A stretch of DNA of 64,000 bases. It comes from Aotearoamyces nothofagi. Lineage: Eukaryota > Ascomycota > Leotiomycetes > Leotiales > Tympanidaceae. Numbering within the stretch: position 1 is the first letter of the stretch; the number at the start of each line of letters is the position of its first letter. Below are positions 45,676-57,572 of the stretch, one piece after another. Position numbers and translations under genes: made by a program. The stretch lies in assembly GCA_015345905.1 (NCBI GenBank), contig JADDTR010000035.1, positions 1 to 64,000 on the forward strand. The letters run 5' to 3'. The notes beneath the pieces are model-generated. The model did not search any database, was not told the DNA's origin, and saw nothing but the letters and a program-made list of their open reading frames with translations.

Positions 45676-47499
45676 TCATTGGATATCTAGGACCTTGGTC
45701 TTGCTCTCCTTGAGTTCCAGCATGCTCTCGACCCAGCGCTCAATCTCCTTGCACGCCTTCTGCGGGCTGCGCTTCCTCTTCAGCAGGAATCCCTGAATCT
45801 CCGCCGGGCTGAACTTGTCGCTGGGGATCTTGGACGAGAAATCTAGCGCGCAGTCTCCTAGGGTTCGCTCTTCTAACCCGAATTCGGCCTTGACCATGGT
45901 CGCTGCACTGGAATTTGGTTTGAGGATGGAAGCTGCGCTTGTGCGGGTGGGAGTCGCCGGAGGGGTTAGGATAGAGGCATCTACCTGCTTTGTTATCGTG
46001 GTTGACTTAGAAGACGTGCTAGCTGCGAGGCGTTTACTACGAGGGGCATCCGAAGTATACATCCGCTCGAAGAGTTCTTTGATCTGGCCCTGAGTTGCAT
46101 TTCCAAAGGCTACTTGCAGATCAACTCGGCCCGGCCTGATGAGGGCATCGTCTAGCTTTTCTGGCTTATTGGTTGTCATGACTAGGACTCTACCTTCGTG
46201 AGATGCGACGCCGTCAATGGCGTTCAGAAGTCCTGAAAGAGAAATTCCTTTCTTTTTGTCTTCTTCAGAAGCTTCGTTGGACTTCTTGAGTGCTCTAGCG
46301 AGATCGGCAATTTTCCACTCACTGTTCTGTTTAGTAGCTGAAGTGGTAGCTGTCGATTCTTCTTTTACTTCATCGGACTTCTCGGAGCGTACGAGACCAG
46401 CTGTATCAATATCTTCGAGGAGAACAACGCAGCGGCGAGGAAGGGAGGTGAAGAGTTGTCCAAGATCTTCTTCCGTTAGAGTTGGCTCAAGAAGACTGAT
46501 GACATAGATGTCAAGGCCAAATACACCAGCCAGTGCAAACGACAACGAAGTCTTTCCAGTTCCGGGAGGACCATGGAATAAATAGCCTCGCCTATATGGA
46601 ATCCCTCGGTTGGCATACCACCGTGGAGTAGCAGGGTGCAAATACTCATTGATATCTGATAGCACTTCCGACTTACGCTTAGAATCGAGGACGACTGTAT
46701 CCATGGGTCTACAAGGGCGATGAGCAATTTGCGTCCAGCAATTCCGGCCTCCCCATCTCCGCATATCCTTTGGTGACGGTCGTCTAATAACAGTCTTCGC
46801 ATTATGATCAAGAAGATAGAAATCCTTGGCATCCTGTAGCAAGTTCTTGAGGGGTAGTGGATTCCTACCAAAGCACGACAGCGTTAAGTCTTCTTTATCA
46901 GCAAAGGTCGCAGAACCTCTGTCCTCCAAGACGGTAGTGTGGGTACGGAAGAGAACGAAGAGGCGGCCTTTGTGCCAAAACTTGTGAGTGCCAAACGCTG
47001 GGATGAACCGTGGTGGCGCTTTTACCTCTTGATTGGAGAAGTTGAGGACCGCCACGTTCTCTATTTCATCGGCTGGACTCTCCTCTAATTCCTCGTCATC
47101 TACCTCCCAGGCGCTCTTATGTGCCGTTTCAGCCATCAGTGATCGAGAGTTCTTGAGACTTGGTTGGTGGGCAAGCCATTTTATGAGGTGATGGTAAATA
47201 TCATCATAATTGCTGATGTTTATCGAAGCCATGTAGTTCTCGGCCACAAGGCAGTAGAGAGTCATGAAGACATAATGGCCAATCTTACAAATGGCCCAGA
47301 CAGTGGCGAAAAACGTTACGAGTATCGTAATGTCGATTCCGAAAGTAAGCAAGATAAACTTGTGAATCGGGCCGTAGCCTGGAATGATAGTCTCGAAGAG
47401 CTGCGTTGGTATGTTGGAAGTGCTTGTCGAATATGTCGTAAATGTATCTGTCATGTTGTAGGTCGGTAGGACATGTTCAGCGAGCTTCTGGAGGAACAT
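45676..47499 (-). CDS. BCS1-like AAA ATPase
   Basis: Single exon, 607 aa. An N-terminal membrane segment (about residues 50-76, ILLTFGIDITILVTFF) is followed by a BCS1-N-like beta domain (about 80-275). The AAA module has Walker A GPPGTGKTS (310-318), Walker B CVVLLEDID (357-365) and a sensor/arginine-finger region ending TTNKPEKLDDALIRPGRVD. An insertion of about 45 charged residues lies between Walker B and sensor 1 (around 372-415), and another low-complexity Ser/Thr-rich insertion lies before the C-terminal helices. True BCS1 (about 450 aa) folds the Rieske protein into complex III; filamentous fungi also carry many longer BCS1-like paralogues of unknown role, and the insertions put this protein in that group. 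A mitochondrial inner-membrane location is likely but not proven. Confidence 0.92.
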   Translation of the reverse strand: MFLQKLAEHVLPTYNMTDTFTTYSTSTSNIPTQLFETIIPGYGPIHKFILLTFGIDITILVTFFATVWAICKIGHYVFMTLYCLVAENYMASINISNYDDIYHHLIKWLAHQPSLKNSRSLMAETAHKSAWEVDDEELEESPADEIENVAVLNFSNQEVKAPPRFIPAFGTHKFWHKGRLFVLFRTHTTVLEDRGSATFADKEDLTLSCFGRNPLPLKNLLQDAKDFYLLDHNAKTVIRRPSPKDMRRWGGRNCWTQIAHRPCRPMDTVVLDSKRKSEVLSDINEYLHPATPRWYANRGIPYRRGYLFHGPPGTGKTSLSFALAGVFGLDIYVISLLEPTLTEEDLGQLFTSLPRRCVVLLEDIDTAGLVRSEKSDEVKEESTATTSATKQNSEWKIADLARALKKSNEASEEDKKKGISLSGLLNAIDGVASHEGRVLVMTTNKPEKLDDALIRPGRVDLQVAFGNATQGQIKELFERMYTSDAPRSKRLAASTSSKSTTITKQVDASILTPPATPTRTSAASILKPNSSAATMVKAEFGLEERTLGDCALDFSSKIPSDKFSPAEIQGFLLKRKRSPQKACKEIERWVESMLELKESKTKVLDIQ

Positions 47500-49429
47500 C
47501 GTTGTTCTTTCTGAGCAGCAGCGTGAGCGCGATGACTAAAGAGAGGATATCTCGTTCTAGACGAACTGTCAATAATACTGCGTGTCACAAGCCGCTTGCC
47601 AACAGAGTATAGGTCAATCTGCGACTAGTGAGGAGACCGAATATCTGGCTCCAACTAACAAGAAATTTAGAGATGGATGAAGCAGAATTTGCGGGAGAAG
47701 TAGAAGAGGAGCGGAGGCATGAGAGAAGTTAAATAATTACCGGCCTTGCTTGATGTAAGCCGTGTTGACTCATACAGCGTGTTTGCTTCAATACTTTTCA
47801 AGGATCGCGATGGGTCAGGGCCACACACAAAGTATATAGACATCACATTTCCACTCACCGTTGGCAACTTCTTCCCCCAGAGTAGGGTCTTGCATAAGCG
47901 TCGCCGTGGACAAGGCAGCATAGACACCAAATCATGCAGCTAGCAGCACAGTCTGGGATCTCAGCCTTGTGACAACAGATTTTCCATATATCACAGGCTG
48001 AGGGGTGGCGGCAACGGCGATAACTTGTCTGTGCTCCCAGGCCGGGCGAATGGGCGCAAGCCCGTGTAAACCCCTAAAACAATCCATATGCGTCGTTGTC
48101 ACCGCTCAATGCGTCGTCAATATGCACAATGCCACGAGGTTTGTGACGGAAGGTGCATCGGTAGGATATCGAGTGCAGGATATTGCTTGGTGGTACAGAG
48201 GAGTCCTGTAACCGTTGAAAAGTGACCTGCAGTACAGTCTGCACTGTTCCAGGTGTCATGCCTTGCTAACCTTGCTGGAACCCCACAGCCAGCAACGGAG
48301 GGTGCTGGCTCCGTATGCTGTGGGTGAGTGAGCGCCTTGCATGCTGCTGTCCTGGCATTCCCTGTCCATGGCAATCGAGAATCCTGGAGTGGGCATGGTG
48401 GCAAGCATGACAGCAAGCAGTTGGGGGTCGAGACCCTGGATGCCGGGTTCTGGGACGCTGTGCGCCTTGTCATTTGCCTTGGGCCCTCCCAGTTGCAACT
48501 GCAGCATTCCTTGTTCCTGCTCCCTCTGCCTTACAGCCGCAAAATCAGGCTGTGAATGCACCCCAAGGCGCATTTTCAGCTTTGCGATGCCCTCATGTCC
48601 CTGTTCGCTACCCAGTAGGCCTTGCGGGTGTGTAGCAGGTGTGGTGGGGCAGGGCTGTCCAGGTATATATTTCCCGCCCCCACAACATATACTCGTCATC
48701 AGTATGACAGTATCTCGGCGATTATGACTCAGAAGGCTTGTGCAGTATATCTCCGGTGACTTGATAATCGACTTCGAGCTCGATATCACGGCTTCGGAAG
48801 GGCGGCGTCGATGACCTCTGGCCCGCGACGATTCTACATTCTACCTTCTTTCGGAGCGGCATGGCGTGCAGTTTGCACTGATCCTACTTCGCTCGCTTCA
48901 AGGTACCAAGCATTGGAGCTGATCGACACAATGAAGAAGAGAAGGACTCCTAGCCTTGACGATGATGAAGATATTTGCGCTGATGATGTGGGTGATGAGG
49001 ACTCTGGCAATGCCGAAGGTCGGCGCTAGCCTGAGGGGGCCCAACACGACGCTCCAGAGTCCAGGTTAAACAATACAACCAACAACTCATCCTTCCATTC
49101 GCATCATTGATCATGGAAAAAAAATTGCCAAGTAATACGGCAGCTGCCGAATATATATCTCAAGTTGAGACAATTCAAAGAGGGGAGATAATCAAGAAGT
49201 GAATTATACAAAATAAGTTATAAATATCAACATGTTTTACAAATACGGCCTTTTCACTCTAATTATACTAATGTAGCATTTATCAAAAAAGTGGCATGAA
49301 ACAGCGACGCCGACCTGGAGACAGTCTAGAAGAAGCTTCTTTTCCTAGGCCTGAATTAAACTCTATTATATCTATACGGTGTACACGCTAGGGTATCAAA
49401 TAAATCACACAACAGAGACTCCTGCCCAT
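47500..49429. other. Intergenic; no supported gene
   Basis: Holds the BCS1-like gene's promoter. The part 48,000-48,700 is rich in TTGC/TGCC words and shows overlapping frames on both strands, the largest on the - strand at 48,256-48,789, without splice or family support. A short acidic frame at 48,811-49,029 is open but too small to judge. Confidence 0.45.
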
Positions 49430-50870
49430 CTACACAAGCTGATCTGCTCTCGATTTCCCATCCGACGCCTCCATATCTCTCGTCTGTTTCAGAATGGCCA
49501 GATCCTCTTCACTGACTGGTATGCCCTCGATCTTCTTGACGCGTTTGCCCTCGACGGCAGTGACGACTCCACCGGCAATAGCAACGATACAGCCTATCGA
49601 TATGAGGAGTCCCGTCACAAACGAGGGGCGGAAGCGGTTGAGACCCCACATGACGCCACACAGAGCAATTTGGATGAAGGTGTTCCATGCATAGCACCAG
49701 ATGTAAAAGTCTAATTTCCAGTATTTGGTCGGCGGTGCGCGCTGGCCTGTTAGAGGCGGATCCGGCGATTTGCAAATCGGGAATGGGAAGACAGATTCGG
49801 AGAGGTCGATTGGAATTGAACCGTCTTTTACATCCAGGTCTACTGGGAGATTTTGTGACCCTTCTAGACGGAACCATTCGCGGTTGATACCGGCAAGACG
49901 ACGGAGTCCGATTTCATCCTTCTGGATGCGCCATCTGAGTAGGTAGTAGAGATCTCGGAAGCGCCAGGGGATGAGACCAAATCCTGTAACGCAGAAGAGA
50001 CCGTTGAGAATTTGGGAATCAATTTCCAACCAGATCTTAGAAGCACTATTGCGGTAGCTACAGCTGTGGGGATGGCACACTGAGTAATGTCAGTACTCAT
50101 GAGCGGTTTGGGGTTGGGATTGTCAACTTACTAGCGGGTGCAGCACCACAAAGAATTAGAAAGAGCATACCTCCCCAAGCTACGACGTTCAGTCCATAGA
50201 ATGTGAGGACAAATCCAAAGGGTGTGAGAAAAAACTTCCAGAATGCTTTCAGACCAATGGCCATGGATTTCCCCAAGCTGTGTTTAGGAGGGAATTGGTA
50301 ACCGTTGTCGTAATGAACCGGGCTATCTCGTTGAGCTGTAACCGCAGCGGCTCCTGTATTGGAGGTGCTTTCATTGGATATAGACTTCTCAGCCTGCAAT
50401 GCAGCTTTTAACTTCTCATTGCATGTAGGAGACTCCGCCTCAGACTCGATCGGAGCTTTGGGTGGTATCTCATTCAACTCGGTCAACGGGCCGTTGGATG
50501 GAGCTGTGAAAGTATTATTTCTCGAAGGCCCCGGTGGCCGATTGTTTACACCCCCAAGATCCGAGTTTCGACGTGCGATACTGTTTCGCCGTTGTCCAGG
50601 TCCCGACCAGCCATCACTAGTATAGCTTCCTGCTTGAATATCGTTTACGGTGGGGAGGTTCGCTGCGATGGTTCCCGTGGCCTGGCAGAAACCCAGCGGC
50701 GGATTCGAGACGGAGAACCTGCGCGCCGTACTGCGCAGGAAGCCATTGCCTGTGATCTCTGAGGTCGACGAATTCCTCCTGCGCTCGGAAGCCGTACTTG
50801 CGCGCGCGCGTGTCGTAGGTAGCGAAGTTGGGACTTGATCAATCTCTAACGGCGGAAAAGTTTCGGTCAT
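49430..50870 (-). CDS. DUF2985-like integral membrane protein
   Basis: Exons 50870-50132 and 50079-49430 with a 52-nt intron (GTAAGT...ACTCAG) give 462 aa. The first 195 residues are Ser/Arg/Pro-rich and probably disordered, including RRRNSS- and RRNS-type sites that suit kinases. Then come membrane segments FFLTPFGFVLTFYGLNVVAW and GGMLFLILCG, the conserved block KIWLEIDSQILNGLFCVTGFG and IPWRFRDLYYLLRWR. A C-terminal pair of membrane segments (FIQIALCGVMWGL, LLISIGCIVAIAGGVVTAV) follows. The EIDSQILN/CVTGFG block is what I associate with the fungal DUF2985 family. Function is unknown. Confidence 0.85.
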
Positions 50871-52570
50871 AATGAGGCTGCTGACGGGGGTGCAGGGCGT
50901 TGCCCGGCAAGGCAGACAGCAGCAAGTGATGGGCCGAGGCACGAAGAACTGCCAGCAGAGCGGCGGCCGATGACAACAGAACGAGGAGAGTCCAGGATGT
51001 ATTGGCGGCGCAGGACGAGGAGCGACAACCAATGCGCAGTCATGAAGATGTCGTTCCTAGCGAAGGGTTGCAATTGTATGTCAAGAAAGGACGGCAGGAG
51101 GGGAGGAGGAAGAAAACCCAGAAAATTGGCATCGCTGGCCGTCCGTAGTGTATGTATCCTGTCCGTTTGTGGCTGTAATCAAGATGTCGGCCGACGGCGA
51201 CAGCAGTGACGACGGTTGCCGCTTAGCGGTGGAGTGCGCAGCGGTTGGGAATGCCCGAGGGTCCCCAGAGATCCCTGGACAGCCCTGGACAGCCCTGGAC
51301 AGCCCTGGACAGCCCTGGAACCCCCCGGCTCGCTGCTCGTTAGGCGTCGCTGGGCCACTTTTACTGACTGGCAGCCACTGGACGGCCACTGGGCTGCCGC
51401 CAACAACCCGCTGGCGCACCCTGGCACTCGCCATCGTGCCGTGGATGCCTGCATCACCATACCCCGTATATACTTTCAGTACGGTATGCACAGTACAGCC
51501 CGAGCATTAAGCTTAAGCTTCGGTACGAGTAACTGCGAGGTTCTCACAGCATCGGCCACTCTGCCAGCCCTTAAACCTGCAAAGCCATAACCCCCAGAAC
51601 CTGTATATAGCATAGGACGGACAGCACAGTACAATGCAGACTCCTCCTCCTCCTCCATACCTGTTTAACGAGGTCGCCGACGATATGAAAACCCCTCCGC
51701 CCTAGTCGGCCCCGTATCGCAAAACGCGCCTCCCCGCCCCGTCGTCACCGGCCGTCGGCGTTTGAAATCTCCGCCTGGCTACCGTAGCCATCGTGGTAGT
51801 GTAGTAGGGCGGCACTACGCAGGCCGACAAGACAGCTATAGCTGCATTCAACCAACCCTCGAGTTGAAGTCGCCAGATTTGGATCAGCAATGGCAATCGA
51901 GTACTCTAATGATGCATCAGGAACAACATTGGCATTTCGAGGCTGAGCTTCAGACCTGGTTTGCGCGCACTATTGACCTCCTTTTAATCTGCAGGTCATA
52001 CAAGACAACTGTCCGTCTCCAGTGTCAAACACGCACGTCATTGGTAATAATTAGACTTATAGCCCAGGTATCGCAGATCGAACTCCCTGATTTCTCCTTC
52101 ATCAGCAACAACATGCCTTACCTAGAAGCTCCCAGTTCTAGCTTAGTTTCTCGAGAGAAAGCGTGTCATGATTCATAAATGCGTAGGCTTTCGAATCTCA
52201 AAGGATTGAATAGAGAGGGATATCAAGATCTAGAGAGTTTAAGATTAAGATACGATATACTTAGAATAGGATAGGATAGCAGATGTTCAATCCGAACCTT
52301 CTATATACTACATAACTAAACAGTTTCGACACGCTGCCACGCTTGATATTGCATATCAACCCATGCGAATATCCGTACTGAGACCACTGGCAACAGCCCC
52401 CGCATCCCGCTTTACAGGCTACGCGAAGCGCTCAAGAGAGACAGCAGAGTCAGCATCATCCAAGCGACAAGGCTGAGCAGCCGCACCTCCAGTTCCGCCT
52501 CGGCATCATGCATCACCTCACCATACCAGCCAGTGCATGAGCTACAGAACAAACAGCAGGTCCCAAGGCC
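50871..52570. other. Intergenic; no supported gene
   Basis: 1.7 kb with a 10-bp tandem repeat (listed separately) and overlapping short frames. The first part is the DUF2985-like gene's promoter. Confidence 0.5.
51272..51319. repeat. 10-bp tandem repeat CCCTGGACAG, five copies
   Basis: Five units, perfect except at the last end. Any protein read from it is an artefact of the repeat. Confidence 0.95.
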
Positions 52571-53047
52571 ATGGAAGGCCTCATGCTTAGCATCGAGCAA
52601 GGCCTCGACGTCTTCCTGGCCGTGACGAAGGCGGAGCATTTCATGCTCTACCTGCCATACGCCAGCCACAGGCTCCTCGAGTTCCTAGACTCGTGCCTGC
52701 ATCGCCGCTTCACAGAACTGGTCAAGAGGCGTGGGTTCTGTGAGGCGGCTGTGTTCACCGAGAGGGAGCGGCGTGGGAGGATATTCGTGCTGCTGAGTCG
52801 GAGCCTGACGGGTTTCGAGCACGCGAACTCTGTAAAGTTGCAGAATTCAGGTGTCTTCAGCGACGCCTTTGGTTTGCCTTTGACGGCGGAATTGCCCTGT
52901 TACATTGTTCCTTCGAATACGCTCTTTGTTGAGCAAGTCGACTTTTATGTTCGAGGCCGCACTGCGCTGCCTGGGTATGGCGACGGGACGGGAGCGGAGT
53001 GGCTGGCTATCTACCAAGCTATCAGAGATGGGTATTACGGTGTGTAG
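52571..53047 (+). CDS. Hypothetical protein, 158 aa
   Basis: Single open frame from an ATG at 52571. The composition is protein-like: mixed hydrophobic and charged, with a balanced helix/strand pattern, no low complexity, no signal peptide and no clear membrane segment. Words such as HFMLYLPYASHRLLEFLDSCLH suggest an amphipathic helical start, and the C-terminal half (CYIVPSNTLFVEQVDFYVRG) looks beta-rich. I do not recognise a family. It runs in the same direction as the next frame, 100 bp downstream. Confidence 0.55.
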   Translation: MEGLMLSIEQGLDVFLAVTKAEHFMLYLPYASHRLLEFLDSCLHRRFTELVKRRGFCEAAVFTERERRGRIFVLLSRSLTGFEHANSVKLQNSGVFSDAFGLPLTAELPCYIVPSNTLFVEQVDFYVRGRTALPGYGDGTGAEWLAIYQAIRDGYYGV

Positions 53048-53146
53048 CATTGTCCACGACACTGGGCCGCGAGATAGCCCTCGTGCTTTCTAATAGCATA
53101 TAGATTTAAGCAAGCAAGGCCTTCGCGACCATTGGCTGCCACACAA

Positions 53147-54215
53147 ATGCAGCGCAAATCGGTGGTGCGAAGCTACAATATCTTTGCGTGGATCCCAAGG
53201 CTCTTCTACATGGCCCGAGCTATTCGTACCGCCTTGGGACAAACCGTCTCTAAGCATTGTGGATCTATATCCCTACCGCATTCTGAACGTCCTCTCTTCC
53301 GAGTTGACTGAGCAATCCTCTCGAGAACCCCGCATTCGACCTCTGCGCGATAAGCCAATTCCAGAGACGCGTATATACCTGAACAGACCTATTACCACCA
53401 AGCCAACAATCCCGCCTGTTGAGATCCAGAACAGACACAACTTGGCCTCTAAAATCGTTAGAACCTTGAATACTACGCCGCCCGACACGAACACTTCGAG
53501 TTTGGCGGATGCCTTGTTCAAACATAGCCTCACAATCCGGAAAAAAGAAGATGAAAGGAAAAAAGAAATGCGTAGAGCAAGTCCCATGATCCATCCTACA
53601 CCCTCTGCGCAAGATTCCATAGCTAGAGACTCTTCAGGGAGCCTGCCCTCCCCCTTCCCAAATAATATCAACCACGAAGACTTCTCCCTAGGCCTCGAAT
53701 ATCACAATCGGTATTTCCCAAATCGATCTCCCTTTGCCGGCGCTGCTTCAGAAGTAGGAGACAGAGATCCTGACAATGCCGGCTCGGGAACAGACTCGGG
53801 TTCTTCAACTGCTCTGCGCAAGGGGTTCGTGTCGCTCGAGTCAGAAGCACTAAAGAACATAATGGGCTCCAGCTACACCGAGAAGTCACCACAAAATTCT
53901 CGCAAACCCAAGGATCCTGGCAGCACCAGCAGCAGCGACAGCTCGGAGGGATCATTTACCACGTCGCGCCCTAGTGCCGTGACAGATCCGAGCCAGCCAG
54001 ACCGCCACAGCCGCGAGCTAATAGCTGGCATAAATGCTGGCCAGATTGCGGAAGCGAGCGGGGCTGATTGCGGGCCGCAGAGCCAAATGGGACGTCGCCG
54101 GAAGGTGAACGACAGGAGGAAGGAGAGGAAGAAGGCGCGCAAGGCGTTGAAGGAAAGAGGTCCCGATACTGCAGAGCATGGGCCGACTCGCGATGCTCCT
54201 GTTATAGCTGGCTGA
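53147..54215 (+). CDS. Hypothetical disordered, basic-tailed protein
   Basis: An open frame of about 343 codons ends at 54215. It has no ATG near its 5' end, so the start probably lies in another exon. One possibility is the ATG at 53147, spliced with GTCTCT...TCCGAG (about 53,247-53,305) into the main frame, but this is tentative. The protein is Ser/Thr/Pro-rich with a central SSSDSSEGS run. It ends in a strongly basic stretch (GRRRKVNDRRKERKKARKALK, about residues 305-325) that looks like a nuclear-localisation or nucleic-acid-binding tail. No globular domain is recognised. Confidence 0.5.
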
Positions 54216-55309
54216 GCTGCGTTGCCGTACTCAAATTTCCGAGACGACGAGGGCTACGAATTAAGTTATGAAATCTTATACCCGTAGATATTTCTTGCCT
54301 TATATTTAGTGGTTAACTTGAGTGAATTGGTTTGGGGTTTCAATGACTCCAGGCGCTGTATTCTTGTTGGATACTGGCCACTGGAAGCACGCGGTGTATG
54401 CAAGCAGTCGAAGTATATGACACCGAGTACTGGCATAACTAGTTGGCAATTTTGAAGTTTTTAGTGTATTTTCTAACTGTCAAAAAGAGATGTGTAACTA
54501 AGACACCTTAGTTCACCATCTTTGCAGCTGCTTCGCATAGCTGGGTTACCCCGTTGCCATATCCAACAAAACAAAAATTGCTATATACACCGGATGTACA
54601 ACATGCACCGGAAAATGGTATCGAAATGGCGTGAACAATATCCTAAACGCTCTGCTTCGACCACTGAAGTCAATACCTCAGAGTTTTGAAGCCTAGAAGC
54701 GCCATGAGACAAGAAAGAAGAAGCAAGACATGACCCAGAACAAAAAGCCCTCGATCTACCGTTATTTACAGCCCATAGCCCAATATAGTGTATACGGTCT
54801 GTGCATCACCGAGGTTTGTAGAGGAGTGTTGCAGGCGAAATTGACTTGCCGTGGTACTCAGAAAGTTCTTGGGTGGAGAAAGTCTTGCTCAGCTGCCAAA
54901 TGGCTACAAAAGACTAATCTCTTCCCAAGCCCTACTAGGAGTACCGAACATCACAATAGCCTGCGTACTTCAATGCCTATCAAATTTTTGATACATCAGT
55001 AGCACACGCAGTCAAAGAAGCATCTGTTCAGCTGTCAAGATAACTCGACTACCATAGATGACTACCCCGGCAGTGTGCTACCGATGGAAGTTCAAATTTT
55101 GTGACGGCTTCGAAGGGACTCTCCTCAGTCCTGGTAGGATGCAACACACTCAACAGACAGTTGGGCGAGGCTGCTAAATCGATTCATCTTCGAGCTTAAC
55201 GCCTGGGACCATCTTGCTTCCACCTCTTCTCATGCGGATCATAGAAACCTAATTTACAGTTATATCTCAAAAGGACCTCCTAAACACCGTAACGCTTCTA
55301 GTGTTTTTC
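54216..55309. other. Intergenic; no supported gene
   Basis: AT-rich; only short frames, the longest on the + strand at 54,730-55,002 without family or splice support. Confidence 0.5.
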
Positions 55310-56052
55310 TTATCGTCCGGCCCAAGGATTATCCTCCGGCTCGGACCTTCCAAATAGCTGGGACTGGCTATCCATTGCTGAGGGGGAAAGAAGGTCTTCC
55401 TCTGATGTCGTGGACGAAGAGATGAGAGATGTCGTGGAAGAGCGCCTTGTAGGTGTTGACTGCGACGTGGTACTCTCGTATTGTGGTAGAATAGGGTGGG
55501 TATCCTCAGGACCAATAATTTGAACGATGGATCTGCGGACCGATGTCCATGGGATTATGGACCAACATTGGCCCATTCCCACACCCACAAATATCCCAAT
55601 CATAGTACACATTGGTACCCAAAGTTGAAGGCTCTCGGAGCCGGTGTGATTCATCGAGTTGAAAAATGCGAGTGTGCCGGCGATACATACGAGGTAGTAT
55701 AAGCACCGTCTGTAATCACACTCAGAATCTCAAATCCCAAAAAATTCGTTGACTCGTGGGTAAGGATGGAATAGTAGATGGGATATACGAACATGATAAA
55801 TGTCGGAGATTTCTCTAGGAAGCTCAGGACAAAAAGACCGAAGGAGACGGCATATGATGTATCTAGGCTAGGAGCGGTCAAGATACGCTCGGGAAGGTAG
55901 TGATTGCAGATGCTGAGCACTTACACTATCAATGGAACCATCCAACCCTCGGCATTTTCTGCTATTGCGCCAACGACAGGAATTCCAACGCTGAACACAA
56001 GAGCGCCCGAGTAAAGCCCCCACCTCCAAGTCGATATCCACTCTCCTGCCAT
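55310..56052 (-). pseudogene. Broken or mis-modelled multi-pass membrane protein
   Basis: From the ATG at 56052 a first exon encodes WGLYSGALVFSVGIPVVGAIA and ends at a GTAAGT donor near 55,922. A good acceptor (CCTAG) opens a second exon with two convincing membrane helices (YAVSFGLFVLSFLE, FIMFVYPIYYSIL). Further down, another frame carries YLVCIAGTLAFFNS and LWVPMCTMIGIFVGVG, then a Ser/Thr-rich tail to the stop at 55310. No GT-AG or GC-AG pair of reasonable length joins the second and third parts in phase, so either one base has been gained or lost near 55,700-55,760 or the gene is decaying. Family not recognised. Confidence 0.45.
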
Positions 56053-57293
56053 CTTAACGATGCTGCAGGCGAGCGACACTCGGCCGATAAGATGGTGTCA
56101 ATATGAAATAATTGTAGAACGGTATTGAGATAGATATGACTGGAGGTAGGGGCTTTCTAGGTAGGCTGGAGCTCCTGTATACGAAGCTTCGTATTACGGT
56201 ATAGCGGGCTCGTGCGAGGCTGAATCTCCTCCTTTGCTACGATAATGCTTCTTCGACCTCGCAATTAAGAGGGGAGGTAGATAAATAGGCTAAGAGTATG
56301 ATATGCTAAAGTGTTGGTGAAGTTTCGAGTCGGAGAAGCTTGCAGAGCACGAACTCGTAAATGGTGTTGGGACGAGAGTGTGCCATGGATCAGCGCTGCG
56401 CTGACGTGCCTGTCAGCTATATGACTAAATCCGGTTAGAAGCACAAGACAGGTCGTCATCCATCCTCAGCCCAAGGCGGTCTGGAGGAGTTTCTGTCTTG
56501 ATATAACTGCTTCATACTTCATCCTATTTATTCAAGCTTTCTCCGGCACTATCATATTGTGCAGCCTTAATACTGGGCGAGACAAGCATATTTCCAGAAG
56601 CTTGTCTCATCTGGGGGCGAGATAGACGAGTACTCTTGGTCGGAACGATAACGATAGAACCAGAGGCTTCGTAATCGGAAGGGTAAACTTCTTGCTCCCG
56701 GCTACGATTAAAAGAGCTAACTATGCCTGTGGCTCTCTTCGCAGTCAATATTTAAATTCATATCTGCGCAGCCTATCTATCGAGCCTTGACACCGTCCAG
56801 GCGCATGGTATACCCGCAAGAGAAGATCCGAAACCCTTCGATCGGCGAGCTGCACGCCCTGAGAGATCCATAAAGTCCGCGTCCAATTTGGCATTACTAT
56901 AGGCCTACGGATACATTTGCATACACAGCTTTACCCTACAAGCGGTACACGACTGAGCCAGCATCGATACAGCAAATATACTGGAAATGGTCGAGCCTGA
57001 GCTCGAGGCAAAGAAAGGTTAGATCCTTCACGGAGAAAGGCTTGATCATAGCATATTTATATTTACAAAATAGAAACCCCATCATTACATCAACAAATTC
57101 CTGCGATCCATCGAACACGATGCTGTCATTACAGCTCAGTCCTTATTGTTGCTTGGATCTCACAAATTGGCATGAGTATATTGTTCTTAAGCCTCCACCT
57201 CGAGGCTCCTAGTCCATTACTGAAACCAATCAGTCGGGTGAGTCTTTATACCTTATTTTGAGGTATATCTACTGATTTTAGTGGGATATCTAG
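56053..57293. other. Degenerate region
   Basis: A - strand frame at 56,524-56,748 encodes 74 residues that look like the cytoplasmic tail of a membrane receptor (charged and Ser-rich). The sequence upstream of it does not continue as membrane segments. Nothing else is supported. Confidence 0.4.
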
Positions 57294-57572
57294 ATTCTCG
57301 GGACAACTCCAGAGCAGTATCCTGTCCTGGTCGTCTCATTCATGGGATGCTCTACTGTCTTCATACTATCTCTCATTGTATGTTACTATGAGCTATACAA
57401 GAAAAGCGTACTTGCTGCCCTGTACTTCTTATGGGTTGCAAGCTCGGCGATATTTTTGGCCAGACTTGGTACTGAGGCTCGAGAGGTTCTATTTATATTT
57501 CTTCCTATTGCCATGAATTTGGGACTGACATCTATGTACCTGGCGGATATTTCATCGCACCGGTTAAATTAG
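57294..57572 (+). pseudogene. Membrane-protein fragment, possible last exon
   Basis: After a plausible acceptor (ATATCTAG) the frame encodes three hydrophobic helices (PVLVVSFMGCSTVFILSLIV, LAALYFLWVASSAIFLA, EVLFIFLPIAMNLGLTSMYL) and stops at a TAG at 57570-57572. A GTGAGT donor sits near 57,238, but the sequence before it gives only a short frame. It is either the end of a gene whose 5' exons are lost or a small unrecognised membrane protein. Confidence 0.35.

Noticed and set aside
48256-48789. 177-codon frame on the - strand
   Set aside because: No family, no intron signals, and repeated TTGC/TGCC words also open the opposite strand.
51081-51590. Several frames across the 10-bp tandem repeat
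   Set aside because: Their repeated residues come directly from the repeat; frames are open on both strands.
55506-55706. Alternative continuation of the membrane gene in a third frame
   Set aside because: It loses the hydrophobic pattern seen in the other frame, so it is not a likely exon.
56321-56346. Possible tRNA B-box-like word (GTTTCGAGTC)
   Set aside because: No matching A-box or foldable acceptor stem around it.
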